From positions 1 through 47,901 of the forward strand of contig CAYPTB010000019.1 in NCBI GenBank assembly GCA_964413535.1: DNA of 47,901 nucleotides. Direction: 5' to 3'. The first letter of the stretch is position 1. The number at the start of each line of letters is the position of its first letter. A program made the position numbers and the translations under genes. Below are positions 1 to 8,410 of the stretch, one piece after another. Source of the DNA: CAYPTB01 sp964413535. Its GTDB lineage: Bacteria > Planctomycetota > UBA1135 > GCA-002686595. Below the pieces are notes generated by a model. It was not told where the DNA came from and searched no databases. It worked only from the letters and a program-made list of their open reading frames with translations.

Positions 1-1
1 G

Positions 2-2047
2 AGCGGCGCGGGCGTGAACTTCAGCGTCTTCTCGCGCGACGCGGAGGCGCTCGAGCTCCTGCTCTTCGACGCGGCAGACGACGCGCGCCCAGCCCGCCCA
101 GCTCGCATAGCCCGCATAGTGGAGCTCGATCGCCGCGCGAACCGGAGCTACCACTACTGGCACGCCTTCGTGCCCGGGCTCGCAGCCGGACAGATCTACG
201 GCTATCGCGCCCGCGGGCCGTCCGCCCCGGAGCGCGGGCTCCGCTTCGATCCCGACAAGGTGCTGCTCGATCCGTACGGGCGCGCGGTCGCCGTGCCGCG
301 CGGCTGGAGCCGCGACGCCGCCGCGGGGCCGGGCGAGAACGCGGCGACGGCGCTGAAGAGCGTCGTCGCCGACGCGCGCGCTTACGACTGGGAGGGCGAC
401 CGCCCGCTCGGCCGCTCGTTCGTCGAGACGGTGATCTACGAGATGCACGTCGGCGCGTTCACGAAGCACCAAAGCTCAGGCGTCGCCCCCGAGCGCCGCG
501 GCACGTATCTCGGGCTGGTCGACAAGATCCCGTACCTCTCCGAGCTCGGGATCACGGCCGTCGAGCTCCTGCCGATCTTCTGCTTCGACCCGCAGCACGC
601 GCCGCCGGGGCGGACCAACGTCTGGGGCTATTCGCCGGTCTCGTTCTTCGCGCCGCACCCCGGCTACGCGACCTCGCCCGATCCGCTGGCGGTGCTGGAC
701 GAGTTTCGGGACATGGTCAAGGCGCTGCACCGCGCCGGGATCGAAGTGATCCTCGATGTCGTGTTCAACCACACGGCCGAGGGCGACGAGCTCGGCCCGA
801 CGATCTCGTTGCGCGGGCTCGCGAACGACGTCTACTACCACCTCCAGGAGGACCGCAGTCGGTACGCGGACTTCTCCGGGTGCGGGAACGCGCTGAACGC
901 GAACCACCCGATCGTGCGGCGCATGATCCACGAGAGCCTGCGCTACTGGGTCGAGGAGATGCACGTCGACGGCTTCCGGTTCGACCTCGCCTCGATCCTG
1001 GCGCGCGACGAGCGCGGACAGCCCGCCGCGAGCCCGCCGGTCCTCTGGGACCTCGAGTCGGACCCGGTGCTCGCGCGCACGAAGCTCATCGCCGAGGCCT
1101 GGGACGCCGCGGGGCTCTACCAGGTCGGACGCTTCGTCGGCGACAGTTGGAAGGAGTGGAACGGGCGCTTCCGCGACGACGTCCGCCGGTTCGTGCGCGG
1201 CGACCGCGAGACGGTCGGGACGCTCGCAAAGCGCCTGCTCGGCAGCCCGGACCTCTACGGACACGAGGAGCGCGAGCCCGAGCAGAGCGTGCACTTCGTC
1301 ACCTGCCACGACGGCTTCACGCTGAACGACCTCGTCTCCTACGACAAGAAGCACAACGAGGTGAACGGCCAGGAGAACCGCGACGGTGCGAGCGAGGATT
1401 TCGGCTGGAACTGCGGCCACGAGGGCCCGACGGACGACCCCGCGGTCGAGGCGCTGCGGAACCGCCAGGTGAAGAACTTCCTCGCGCTCGACCTGATCGC
1501 GATCGGGACGCCGATGCTGCTCATGGGCGACGAGGTCCGCCGAACGCAGCGCGGCAACAACAACGCCTACTGCCTGGACGACGAGACGACCTGGTTCGAC
1601 TGGCGCCTGCTCGAGCGCCACGCGGACGTGCACCGGTTCGTGCGGCTCCTGATCGCGGCCCGTCTCGGGTCGCGTGCCGAGCACGGCCTGAGCTTGAACC
1701 GCTTCCTACGGCAGGCGCGCATCCACTGGCACGGCGTGCGCCTGGGCGAGCCCGACTGGAGCGACGACTCGCACGCCATCGCGGCGACGGTCTGGGGGCA
1801 AGACGAGCGCCTCGTCGTGCACTTCATGATCAACGCCTGGCGCGAGGCGCTCGAGTTCCAGGTGCCGAACCCGCCGCCGGAGGTGCGCGCGGGCTGGGTG
1901 CGCTGGCTGGACACCGGCCGCGACTCGCCCGAGGACGCCCGGCCGCCCGCCGAGGCTCCGCCGCACGGCGCGAGCTCCTACCGAGTCGCGGCGCGCTCGG
2001 TCGCGGCGCTCGTCGGAGTCATCGCGCTCGACGCGCCGACCTCGTGA
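2..2047 (+). CDS. glgX: Glycogen debranching enzyme, GlgX/isoamylase type (5' end outside window)
   Basis: Cleaves alpha-1,6 branch points of glycogen or limit dextrins in the cytoplasm. The frame is open to the left edge and reads S-G-A-G before the GVNFSVFS motif of the N-terminal CBM48-like region, so the true start lies upstream; the first GTG is at base 14. Numbering from that GTG, all four GH13 regions are present: DVVFNHT near residue 248, GFRFDLA with nucleophile Asp324, IAEAWD with acid/base Glu361, and CHDGFTL with Asp433 as transition-state stabiliser. The roughly 680 residues seen are close to full length for GlgX (about 700). It ends at TGA 2045-2047, 22 bases before the acetate kinase remnant. 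With malQ at 9424 it suggests glycogen/maltodextrin turnover. Family is confident; GlgX versus TreX naming is less so. Confidence 0.95.
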   Translation, partial: SGAGVNFSVFSRDAEALELLLFDAADDARPARPARIARIVELDRRANRSYHYWHAFVPGLAAGQIYGYRARGPSAPERGLRFDPDKVLLDPYGRAVAVPRGWSRDAAAGPGENAATALKSVVADARAYDWEGDRPLGRSFVETVIYEMHVGAFTKHQSSGVAPERRGTYLGLVDKIPYLSELGITAVELLPIFCFDPQHAPPGRTNVWGYSPVSFFAPHPGYATSPDPLAVLDEFRDMVKALHRAGIEVILDVVFNHTAEGDELGPTISLRGLANDVYYHLQEDRSRYADFSGCGNALNANHPIVRRMIHESLRYWVEEMHVDGFRFDLASILARDERGQPAASPPVLWDLESDPVLARTKLIAEAWDAAGLYQVGRFVGDSWKEWNGRFRDDVRRFVRGDRETVGTLAKRLLGSPDLYGHEEREPEQSVHFVTCHDGFTLNDLVSYDKKHNEVNGQENRDGASEDFGWNCGHEGPTDDPAVEALRNRQVKNFLALDLIAIGTPMLLMGDEVRRTQRGNNNAYCLDDETTWFDWRLLERHADVHRFVRLLIAARLGSRAEHGLSLNRFLRQARIHWHGVRLGEPDWSDDSHAIAATVWGQDERLVVHFMINAWREALEFQVPNPPPEVRAGWVRWLDTGRDSPEDARPPAEAPPHGASSYRVAARSVAALVGVIALDAPTS

Positions 2048-2069
2048 CGCCCGGAGCCGCACTTCGCCC

Positions 2070-2333
2070 ATGAACGTCCTCGTTCTCAACTGCGGCTCGT
2101 CGAGCGTCCGCTTCCAGGTCATCGACACGGACGTCGAACGCATCGAGAGCGACGGTGACCGCCGCCTGGCGCAGGGGCACATCGAGCGCATCGGCGGGCA
2201 CGCGCTGATCACGCTGCACGCCGAGGGAAGGCGCAAGGTGATCGCGGACGCGCCCCTGCGCGACCGGCGTCGTGATGGCCGCGGCTCGAATACGCGCGGT
2301 CGTCGCGCACGAGGTCAGCGAGCTCTGATCTGA
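2070..2333 (+). pseudogene. ackA: Acetate kinase N-terminal remnant
   Basis: The 87-codon frame opens with MNVLVLNCGSSSVRFQVID, the near-invariant N-terminus of acetate kinases (ATP/acetate to acetyl phosphate). It continues through a recognisable second stretch (AQGHIERIGGHAL, then ADAPLRD) before degenerating into arginine-rich sequence and stopping. Acetate kinases are about 400 residues, so only about the first fifth survives. The His and Arg residues of the active site and the whole second ASKHA lobe are absent. The stop is only 42 bases from the 3' end of the convergent alcohol dehydrogenase gene, so the missing part is deleted, not merely frameshifted. It follows glgX by 22 bases, consistent with a former operon. 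A short functional peptide cannot be excluded but is unlikely. Confidence 0.78.
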
Positions 2334-2375
2334 CGCGTGCGACCCGTCACGAGTCAGGAGCGCGCCGCGCCGCCC

Positions 2376-3401
2376 TCATTGGAAGTCGATCACGATGCGG
2401 CCCTGGATGTCGCCCGCGCGCATGCGCGCGAAGACCTCGTTGACGTTCGTGAGGCTCTCCGTCGCGACGGTGGCCTTGACCTTGCCCTGGGCGGCGAAGT
2501 CGAGCGCCTCCTGCAGGTCGAGGCGCGTCCCGACGATCGAGCCGCGCACGGTGAGCCCCTTCAGCACCGTGTCGAAGATGGGCAGCGGGAACGCGCCCGG
2601 CGGCAGGCCGACGAGCGACACCGTTCCGCCGCGGGCCGCCATCCCGACGGCCTGCTCGAACGCCTTCGGCGAGACGGCGGTGACGAGCACGCCCTGCGCT
2701 CCGCCGAGTTCCTTCTGGATCCATGCGACGGGATCGGTCTCGAGCGCGTTCACGCCGAGCGCGGCGCCGAGTTGCTCGGCCAGCGCGAGCTTCGCGTCGT
2801 CGACGTCCACGGCGACGACGTTCAGGCCCATCGCCCGCGCGTACTGGACGGCGAGGTGACCGAGTCCGCCGATGCCGGACACGACGACCCAGTCGGCGGG
2901 CTTCGTGTCCGTCCTCTTGAGCCCCTTGTAGACGGTCACGCCCGCGCACAGGATCGGCGCGACGTCCACGAACGAGGCCTGGTCCGCGAGACGCCCGACG
3001 TAGTCGGGGTCGGCGACGACGTACTCGGCGAAGGTACCGTTGACCGAGTAGCCGCTGTTCTGCTGCTCCGCGCAGAGCGTCTCCCAGCCCCCGAGACAAT
3101 GCCGGCAGTGTCCGCACGCGCTGTGGAGCCAGGGGACGCCGACGCGGTCGCCTTCCCGGACGTGCGACACGCCGGCGCCCAGCGCGACGACGTGGCCCAC
3201 GCCCTCGTGTCCGGGGATGAACGGCGGCTTCGGCTTGACCGGCCAGTCGCCGTCGGCGGCGTGGAGATCGGTGTGACAGACGCCCGTCGCCGCCAGCTTC
3301 ACGAGGATCTGCCCGGGACCCGGCGTGGGCACGGGTACTTCCTCGATCACGAGCGGTTCGCGGAACGCGCGGACGACGGCTGCCTTCATGGTCTTCTTCA
3401 T
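2376..3401 (-). CDS. adhP: Zinc-dependent alcohol dehydrogenase (AdhP/AdhA type)
   Basis: Medium-chain NAD-dependent alcohol dehydrogenase interconverting primary alcohols and aldehydes in the cytosol; 341 residues, the family's normal size. Catalytic zinc ligands are visible as Cys42 (GVCHTDLHA), His65-Glu66 (PGHEGVG) and Cys152. The structural zinc site is Cys96, Cys99, Cys102 and Cys110. The nucleotide-binding GIGGLGHLA motif follows near residue 175. The ATG at 3401 is chosen over an internal ATG four codons later because a strong GAGGAGG Shine-Dalgarno (3409-3415) sits 7 bases upstream of it. It converges on the ackA remnant. The sequence resembles the propanol-preferring ethanol dehydrogenases most closely, but substrate cannot be read from sequence. 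Confidence 0.95.
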   Translation of the reverse strand: MKKTMKAAVVRAFREPLVIEEVPVPTPGPGQILVKLAATGVCHTDLHAADGDWPVKPKPPFIPGHEGVGHVVALGAGVSHVREGDRVGVPWLHSACGHCRHCLGGWETLCAEQQNSGYSVNGTFAEYVVADPDYVGRLADQASFVDVAPILCAGVTVYKGLKRTDTKPADWVVVSGIGGLGHLAVQYARAMGLNVVAVDVDDAKLALAEQLGAALGVNALETDPVAWIQKELGGAQGVLVTAVSPKAFEQAVGMAARGGTVSLVGLPPGAFPLPIFDTVLKGLTVRGSIVGTRLDLQEALDFAAQGKVKATVATESLTNVNEVFARMRAGDIQGRIVIDFQ

Positions 3402-3583
3402 CTCGGGACCTCCTCGACCGTCGCACGGACGGACGTCATGGATGCTAGGGTCCGGCTCCGAGCTGCGGATTCAGCCGAAGTGCGCAGCCGGCCCGGGGCG
3501 AGCGTCGGTGAGGCGCGGCGCACCTCGGGCTCCCGACTCGGTGTCGCACCGCACGACGGCCGTCCGACCGCCGAGCTCGCCGA

Positions 3584-4216
3584 TCAGATCCCTGTCACCT
3601 GTAGCGCGAGGATCTCGAGGTACTCGACTTGCACTTCGTCGCCCACCTCCAGATCACGCACGAACTCGCGCCCCTGGGGCGTGCGGACGCGGTGCGCGCG
3701 GAGCTCGCCGGCGCCGGACGCCGAGGCCGGCGAGAAGACCACGATGTCGTGCTCCTCGTCGATCGACTCGATCCTCACGCGCATGCTGAGGGCCGCGCCA
3801 ACTCCCGCGCCGGGCTTGCGACCCGGCGGCACGCGCGCCGAGCCGAGGTTGACCTGCACCGGCTGCGCTGGCCTGCCCGGGGGCACGACCTGGAGCGCGA
3901 GGGTCTCGCGGTACTGCAGCGTCACCCCGTCGCCCGGGACGATCTTGTCGAGGTCCGGCACCGACTCGTCCACCGCGATGTCCGCGAGCGTACCGTCCTC
4001 GCGCCGGATCGTGACGATGCGCGTGTCGCGCGCGACGGCGACGATCTCCGCTGTGGCCACGAAGTCGTTGATGATCTCCGCCTGGCGGCCGGCGTGCGCG
4101 TGGGCGGCACCGGCCGGCGGCGGTTCCGAGCCCGAGCTCTTGCAGGCGCTAGCGAGCGCGAGACTCGCGACGGCCACGGATGCGAGAAGAGAGCGGATCG
4201 AGAGAGAGGATTGCAT
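3584..4216 (-). CDS. Lipoprotein with two similar beta-rich repeats, unknown function
   Basis: The frame is open further upstream to 4360, but the ATG at 4216 is preferred. It begins a clear lipoprotein signal peptide (MQSSLSIRSLLASV, then ALASAC with acceptor Cys25) and has AGGA 7 bases upstream. The resulting 210-residue protein would be anchored in the cell envelope. The mature part contains two related units: one ends in VPGDGVTLQYRETLALQV and the other in VGDEVQVEYLEILALQVTGI at the C-terminus. This suggests a duplicated small beta-barrel (OB/SH3-like) fold. The linker is Gly/Pro/Arg rich. No catalytic residues are apparent and I do not recognise a named family. It stands alone, transcribed in the same direction as adhP. 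Confidence 0.75.
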   Translation of the reverse strand: MQSSLSIRSLLASVAVASLALASACKSSGSEPPPAGAAHAHAGRQAEIINDFVATAEIVAVARDTRIVTIRREDGTLADIAVDESVPDLDKIVPGDGVTLQYRETLALQVVPPGRPAQPVQVNLGSARVPPGRKPGAGVGAALSMRVRIESIDEEHDIVVFSPASASGAGELRAHRVRTPQGREFVRDLEVGDEVQVEYLEILALQVTGI

Positions 4217-4587
4217 GTCGAGGTCCTGTTGGCGAGGGACATGGATGATCCGCGAGCGAAGCGCGCCCGCGGGAGTGACGACTGAAGGAGCGCCGTGGAC
4301 CCGCTCGCGGCGAGAAGCGTCGCGGCTGTCCTCGAGCCCCTCGAGTTCCTGCACGTTCACGGCGCTGGCTTGGTCTCCTGCACGTTGCGCGTGAGGTCGC
4401 GCTCGAGTGCGCCAGAAAAACGGGGACTATCGCGAGCCACCGGCGCCGAGACGGACGGCGATGCTACCGGACCGACGATCGGGTGGCCGTACGCACTCCG
4501 ACGTACGTCGCTTCGTGGAGCCCTCGGCGGGTCGCGAAGAACGCGCAGCGAGTGCACGAACGCGCGGCAGCTGGTGAGAGCTGCGGG
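4217..4587. other. Intergenic region without a convincing gene
   Basis: This 371-bp spacer lies between two reverse-strand genes and should hold the promoter of the lipoprotein at 3584-4216. Short open frames here lack ribosome sites and protein-like composition. One small inverted repeat is present just past the 3' end of the LOG gene: GCAGCT (4567-4572) and AGCTGC (4579-4584), separated by six bases. It could form a weak mRNA hairpin, but there is no T-tract, so I do not call a terminator. Confidence 0.4.
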
Positions 4588-5421
4588 CTAGCCCTCGCTC
4601 TTCCTTCGGGTCCTACGCTTCGCCGTGACCGCGGCGCTTCGTGCCGGGGCGGCGCGCCCACGGCTCGAGCGGCCGTTCGCGCGCTTCCAGCGCTCGTAGT
4701 GGCCGCGGAGGGCCTCGATCGCCGCGTCCGCGTCCGGGACGCAGCGCGGGATGTCGAAGTCCGTGCGGCCGGCGAGCGGCGGGTCGCTCGCGAGCATCTC
4801 GTGGCGCGCCCAAGCCACGAGGCCCGGCCACATCTCGCCGACGAGGACGAGGGGCGCATCCTCCAGGTGCCGGACCTGCAAGAGCTGCCAGATCAAGATC
4901 ATCTCGAGCAGGGTGCCGATCCCGCCCGGCGCGACGACGAAGGCGTCCGAAGTCAGCACGAACTGGTGCAGGCGCGTGAAGAGCGTCCGGTGCTCGAAGA
5001 GGTCCGTGACGAACGCGTTCGACGCCTGCTCGAACGGCAGGTGCACGCGGATTCCGAGGGAGCGCGCGCGCTTCGACCCGCGGGCCGCGCCCTCGTTCGC
5101 CGCCTGCATCAGGCCCGGCCCACCGCCGGTGACGATGTCGCAGCCCATGCGCGCCAACGCCGCGGCCGCGCGCTTCGTCTCCTCGTAGCCGAAGGTGCCG
5201 GGCGACAGGCGCGCCGAGCCGAAGATGGTGACGCGGTAGCGCTCCTGCCGCGAGGGCCGCAGACGCGTGAGGGAGTTCACGACGTCCCACAGCGAGAGCA
5301 CCGACTCCGCCACGACCTGCCGCACCCCCTCCTCGTCGGCCAGGCTGACGATCTCGGTCGGAGCGCGGGGCTGGGCGCGGTTTTGCTTCGACGTCGGGCG
5401 CTCCGGTTTTTTCCTGACCAT
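4588..5421 (-). CDS. LOG-family phosphoribohydrolase (TIGR00730-like Rossmann protein)
   Basis: LOG-family proteins hydrolyse nucleoside 5'-monophosphates to free base and ribose 5-phosphate; some are cytokinin-activating. Both hallmark motifs are present: GGGPGLMQAANEGA and PGGIGTLLEM, which together form the phosphate- and ribose-binding catalytic site. The core is flanked by a basic N-terminus (MVRKKPERP) and a long Arg/Lys-rich C-terminal tail (about 30 residues), giving 277 residues, longer than typical 180-200-residue LOG proteins. The frame is open to 5544, but ATG 5421 has AGGAAGG about 10 bases upstream and removes an unconvincing leader. The basic tail may contact nucleic acid, which is inference. 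Cytoplasmic; the substrate nucleotide cannot be assigned. Confidence 0.9.
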   Translation of the reverse strand: MVRKKPERPTSKQNRAQPRAPTEIVSLADEEGVRQVVAESVLSLWDVVNSLTRLRPSRQERYRVTIFGSARLSPGTFGYEETKRAAAALARMGCDIVTGGGPGLMQAANEGAARGSKRARSLGIRVHLPFEQASNAFVTDLFEHRTLFTRLHQFVLTSDAFVVAPGGIGTLLEMILIWQLLQVRHLEDAPLVLVGEMWPGLVAWARHEMLASDPPLAGRTDFDIPRCVPDADAAIEALRGHYERWKRANGRSSRGRAAPARSAAVTAKRRTRRKSEG

Positions 5422-5518
5422 CGGCGGGATGCCTTCCTCTCGGTGGGTGACCCTCACACCTCGGACGTCGCCGGCGGAGCGGTGGAAGGGGGTCTTTCGT
5501 TCGTCGCTACGGGGTGCC

Positions 5519-6004
5519 TCATCGCTTCGCTCGGTCGGAGCCAAGGAGGAAGTCGCTCGGTGTCCGGAAGCGGCTGTTCGTTCCGACGTGCACCTCGCGC
5601 ATGAAGAAGGCGAGGCCGATGACGAGCGCCAGCATCGCGCCCGTGAACAGCGCGCCGATCAGCCCTTCCAGGGGCGCGGAGAACATCGCTTCGACGAACA
5701 GCGCGGCGATCACCGCGCACACGAGGAGTGCGGCGACCGTGCACGCCGCCATGGCGACGCTGGTCCAGCGGCGGCGTCGCTCGAGTGTCTGCAGCTCGAT
5801 GGCGAGCGCTTCTGCCGGCAACGACGCACCCCGGCCCTCGGAGAGCGCGCGGCCTCGATCGACGATCCTCGAGAGGCGCCCGGAGATCACGTTCAGGATG
5901 CCGGCGATCCCCATGAGGAGGAACACGGGCGTGAGAGCGAGCTGGATCGCCGTCGCAACGGCATGCGTGCTCTCTGCGACCATCAACGCATTCGACGCGC
6001 TCAT
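5519..6004 (-). CDS. DUF2721 family membrane protein
   Basis: A small membrane protein of about 161 residues. It shows the DUF2721 pattern: a first hydrophobic segment (TAIQLALTPVFLLMGIAG) leading into NVISGRLSRIVDRGRAL, a charged loop with ELQTLERRRRW, then two further membrane spans and a short polar C-terminus. The frame can begin at a GTG (6046), but ATG 6004 or ATG 5983 match the usual short N-terminus of the family better. None has a strong ribosome site, so the start is uncertain. Function of the family is unknown. The gene is 97 bases upstream of the LOG gene on the same strand and may be co-transcribed with it. Confidence 0.85.
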   Translation of the reverse strand: MSASNALMVAESTHAVATAIQLALTPVFLLMGIAGILNVISGRLSRIVDRGRALSEGRGASLPAEALAIELQTLERRRRWTSVAMAACTVAALLVCAVIAALFVEAMFSAPLEGLIGALFTGAMLALVIGLAFFMREVHVGTNSRFRTPSDFLLGSDRAKR

Positions 6005-6071
6005 CCCCGGCGGCCCGCAAGGGTAGCGGCTGATCCCGAGCGACACGACCTCGAACTCCGACGCGCCCGGG

Positions 6072-7127
6072 TCAGAAGAACCAGGCCACGCTCAGCGTGC
6101 CGTACTCGGCGTTCTCGGTCTGGGTCTCGAACGCCTCCGTGGAGTACGTCTTCGCCAGGCCGAGGACGAACCTGCCGCGGCGCAGCGTCAGACCGTAGCT
6201 TGCACTGCCCACGAAGGGCTCCGAGTCGACGGAACGGCTGTCCTTGAAGACGGTGCCGTCGAGCGGCAAGTAATGCGCGACGCCGAAGCCGCCGAGACCC
6301 CCGAAGAACGAGAACGACCAGTTCTCGATCGGTCCTACGCCGAGCGTCGTCGACGTATCGAACCCGCCGCGCAGCGCGCTGATGCCGAAGGCGTCCACCA
6401 GGTTCCATCCGACCTCGCCGTAGAGGCCGAGACTGGCGCCGGTGAAGAAGTTCCCCACCGCCGCTCCGCCGGCGGGCACGAGCCGAAATTCTGCCGAGCC
6501 TCCGAGGTCGCGCTCCACGAGCATGTACGCCGCGTCGTAACCGGCGTTGAGGATCAGCTCGTCCGGGAGCTGGTGGTCCCAGCCCATCGGCTCGTCCGAG
6601 CCCGTCAAGTCGTGGAACCAGTCCTGCGTGTCGTCGGCTTGCGAGGCGGGGCCGACGACGCCGAGGCGCAGGCTCCACCGGTGCTCCCAGCGATGGCCGC
6701 GCGCGGCGAGGATGCTGTCTAGGTAGAGCACTCCGGCATAGGGTTGATCGGTGAGGGGCGGGTTGGGATCCGAGATGTCGTCGGGCGTGTGCATCTCTTG
6801 GCCGACGGTCCACGACGCGTACGTGCGGTAGCCTTCGTCCAGCACGAACGGGAGGAAGCTCCAGAAGCCGGTCCAGCGGCGGACGAAGCTCCCCTCCCCG
6901 TAGGTTCCGACCTCGTCCGTCGACCATCCGAGCCCGATGCCGTTCGTGTAGTTGTTGTCGGAGCCGGTGAACGTGTCGTTCTCGATGGTCAGCGTCAGCG
7001 CGCCGCCGTGCTGTGCGGGCTCCAGCGAAGGTGCTTCGGTGCGCGGCGCGGTGCACCCGAGGAGGCCGCACGCAAACGAAAGCGCGAGCGCGAGGACAGC
7101 GCGCGCCGACACGGTAAGTTCGTGCAT
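6072..7127 (-). CDS. LpxR-type lipid A 3'-O-deacylase, outer-membrane beta-barrel (DUF2219)
   Basis: LpxR enzymes remove the 3'-acyloxyacyl chain of lipid A at the outer leaflet of the outer membrane. Family signatures are clear: IENDTF (Asn50, Asp51) followed by YTNG, then TP-D and DQPYAGVLYL, then a WFHDL-x-G segment with the candidate catalytic His172 and GWDHQLPDE. The C-terminus ends in Trp-Phe-Phe, the terminal aromatic expected of a beta-barrel. ATG 7127 is preferred (351 residues) over an upstream in-frame ATG at 7163 because AGGA lies 6 bases upstream and the signal peptide begins properly. The signal ends in a perfect LLGC lipobox (Cys25), which is unusual for LpxR. It is divergent from the DUF1207 gene at 7391. 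Family call is strong; activity is inferred. Confidence 0.9.
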   Translation of the reverse strand: MHELTVSARAVLALALSFACGLLGCTAPRTEAPSLEPAQHGGALTLTIENDTFTGSDNNYTNGIGLGWSTDEVGTYGEGSFVRRWTGFWSFLPFVLDEGYRTYASWTVGQEMHTPDDISDPNPPLTDQPYAGVLYLDSILAARGHRWEHRWSLRLGVVGPASQADDTQDWFHDLTGSDEPMGWDHQLPDELILNAGYDAAYMLVERDLGGSAEFRLVPAGGAAVGNFFTGASLGLYGEVGWNLVDAFGISALRGGFDTSTTLGVGPIENWSFSFFGGLGGFGVAHYLPLDGTVFKDSRSVDSEPFVGSASYGLTLRRGRFVLGLAKTYSTEAFETQTENAEYGTLSVAWFF

Positions 7128-7390
7128 GCTGATTCCTGCGAGCGGGAGGTGCGCCCGCGCCAAAGTGTTTCGCTGGCCCGCTACGGGACAAACCGAGCTC
7201 GATGGCTACACGGACCCCAGCGTAGACCGGAACCTCAGCGGTCCGTAAGCAGTACGCGTCGAAGCCCTGAGTCGGGCGACGTCGAATTGGCGGAAAGTGC
7301 GCAGCGAAGTCAATTCGCAGTCTGTCCTCTCTTCATACGTCGTGCGGCCCCGAGCGTCCTCGCTGAGCTTCGAGGTATCCTCGATCCCGC

Positions 7391-8320
7391 ATGTCACCGC
7401 TTGTTTCCTTGTTCCTTCTTCCGATCCCGTTCCTGGTCTGTCGTACGCCCGTGGCGTGCCAGTCCCCCGTGTCCTCGGCGCTGCCACCGACCCCCGCGCA
7501 GGACTCGGAGGAGAGCGACGCATGGACCGGGCGGGTGGGAACCGGCTGGCGGCTCCGCGCCGCTCCCGAGGAGCTGCTCTACCCGGCGGGCGTCGCCGAC
7601 CCGCGACGACCGACCTTCGCCCTGACGCTGGTCGACACGAGCGAATCCGATATCGGCGAGGCAAGCGATCGGCGCTACGGCGTGCGCATGGGGACCCGGT
7701 TCGCGATCCTCCAGCTCCACCCGGATGTCGATCCCGGCGCCGGGTTCCAGCTCGTGGGCGAGGTGGGCATGTTGTCCCAGTTCGACCGCGAGAACTCGGC
7801 CGACAACCTGGGATGGGACGGGCTCTACGGCTTCCACCTCTCCTGGCGGGCGGCTCCCGTTCTCGCCCTGCGCGTGGGGATGGCGCACGACTCGAGCCAC
7901 CTGGGCGACGAGTTCATCGAGAACACCGGGCGCCGGCGGATCGATTACACGCGCCAGGAGCTCCTGGCCGGGATCCGCTACACGCCGCGTAAGACCTCGA
8001 GCGGCTACCTGGAGTACGGCCACGGCTACGACCTGGGCAACGAGGACCTGATGGAAGAAGGTCGCGTGCAGCTCGGGCTCGAGCTGGAGACGGAGCCGCG
8101 GTGGAACCGGCACCTGGCTCCCTTCGCCGCGCTCGACGTGTCGTGGTACGAGGAGGACGACTGGGAGGAGAACCTGACCGTGCAGCTCGGCGTGGTCCAC
8201 CACGGACGCGGGAGCGACTGGCGGGTCGGGCTGGAGTACTACGACGGTCGTTCGACGATCGGGGAGTTCTTCCAGGAACGCGAGCGACACTTGGCCTGGG
8301 GGCTGTGGTTGGATCTATGA
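7391..8320 (+). CDS. DUF1207-like outer-membrane protein
   Basis: A 309-residue exported protein with a hydrophobic signal (MSPLVSLFLLPIPFLVC). A beta-strand-rich body of alternating aromatic and polar residues follows and ends in WGLWLDL, typical of an outer-membrane barrel. The order RRYGVRMGTRFAILQL, GLYGFHLSWRA, MAHDSSHLGDEFIEN and RQELLAGIRYTP resembles the DUF1207 family, which is of unknown function. The His-Asp-Ser-Ser-His-Leu-Gly-Asp stretch is the most conserved-looking part. The 263-bp spacer to the divergent lpxR-like gene probably contains both promoters, and the pair may act together at the outer membrane. No clear Shine-Dalgarno precedes the ATG. Family assignment rests on motif memory, so moderate confidence. 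Confidence 0.72.
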   Translation: MSPLVSLFLLPIPFLVCRTPVACQSPVSSALPPTPAQDSEESDAWTGRVGTGWRLRAAPEELLYPAGVADPRRPTFALTLVDTSESDIGEASDRRYGVRMGTRFAILQLHPDVDPGAGFQLVGEVGMLSQFDRENSADNLGWDGLYGFHLSWRAAPVLALRVGMAHDSSHLGDEFIENTGRRRIDYTRQELLAGIRYTPRKTSSGYLEYGHGYDLGNEDLMEEGRVQLGLELETEPRWNRHLAPFAALDVSWYEEDDWEENLTVQLGVVHHGRGSDWRVGLEYYDGRSTIGEFFQERERHLAWGLWLDL

Positions 8321-8391
8321 CCGGCCTGTGGCTCGTGCTCGCACTCCACGCCTGCCTCCCGTGTCCGCAGGACGCCGTTCCTCCCCTCTAA
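8317..8391 (+). CDS. Possible 24-residue hydrophobic peptide, translationally coupled
   Basis: An ATG at 8317 overlaps the TGA of the DUF1207-like gene as ATGA and opens a 24-codon frame. The product begins MTGLWLVLALHAC, resembling a short signal or lipoprotein leader, and ends in a proline-containing tail. The overlap would allow translational coupling. It may be only the vestige of a gene, or chance. There is no independent support beyond hydrophobicity and the overlap. Confidence 0.2.
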   Translation: MTGLWLVLALHACLPCPQDAVPPL

Positions 8392-8410
8392 GAATCGCGG
8401 AGACGCAACG

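Noticed and set aside
476..1684. Long reverse-strand open frame (402 codons) inside the debranching enzyme gene
   Set aside because: Arg/Val/Asp/Glu-rich composition with no motifs; it is the antisense shadow of the GH13 gene in GC-rich DNA.
2337..4394. 685-codon forward open frame opposite adhP and the lipoprotein gene
   Set aside because: Spans two validated reverse genes and their spacer, is Arg-rich and lacks any domain pattern.
4567..4584. Rho-independent terminator after the LOG gene
   Set aside because: The six-base stem is weak and no T-tract follows.
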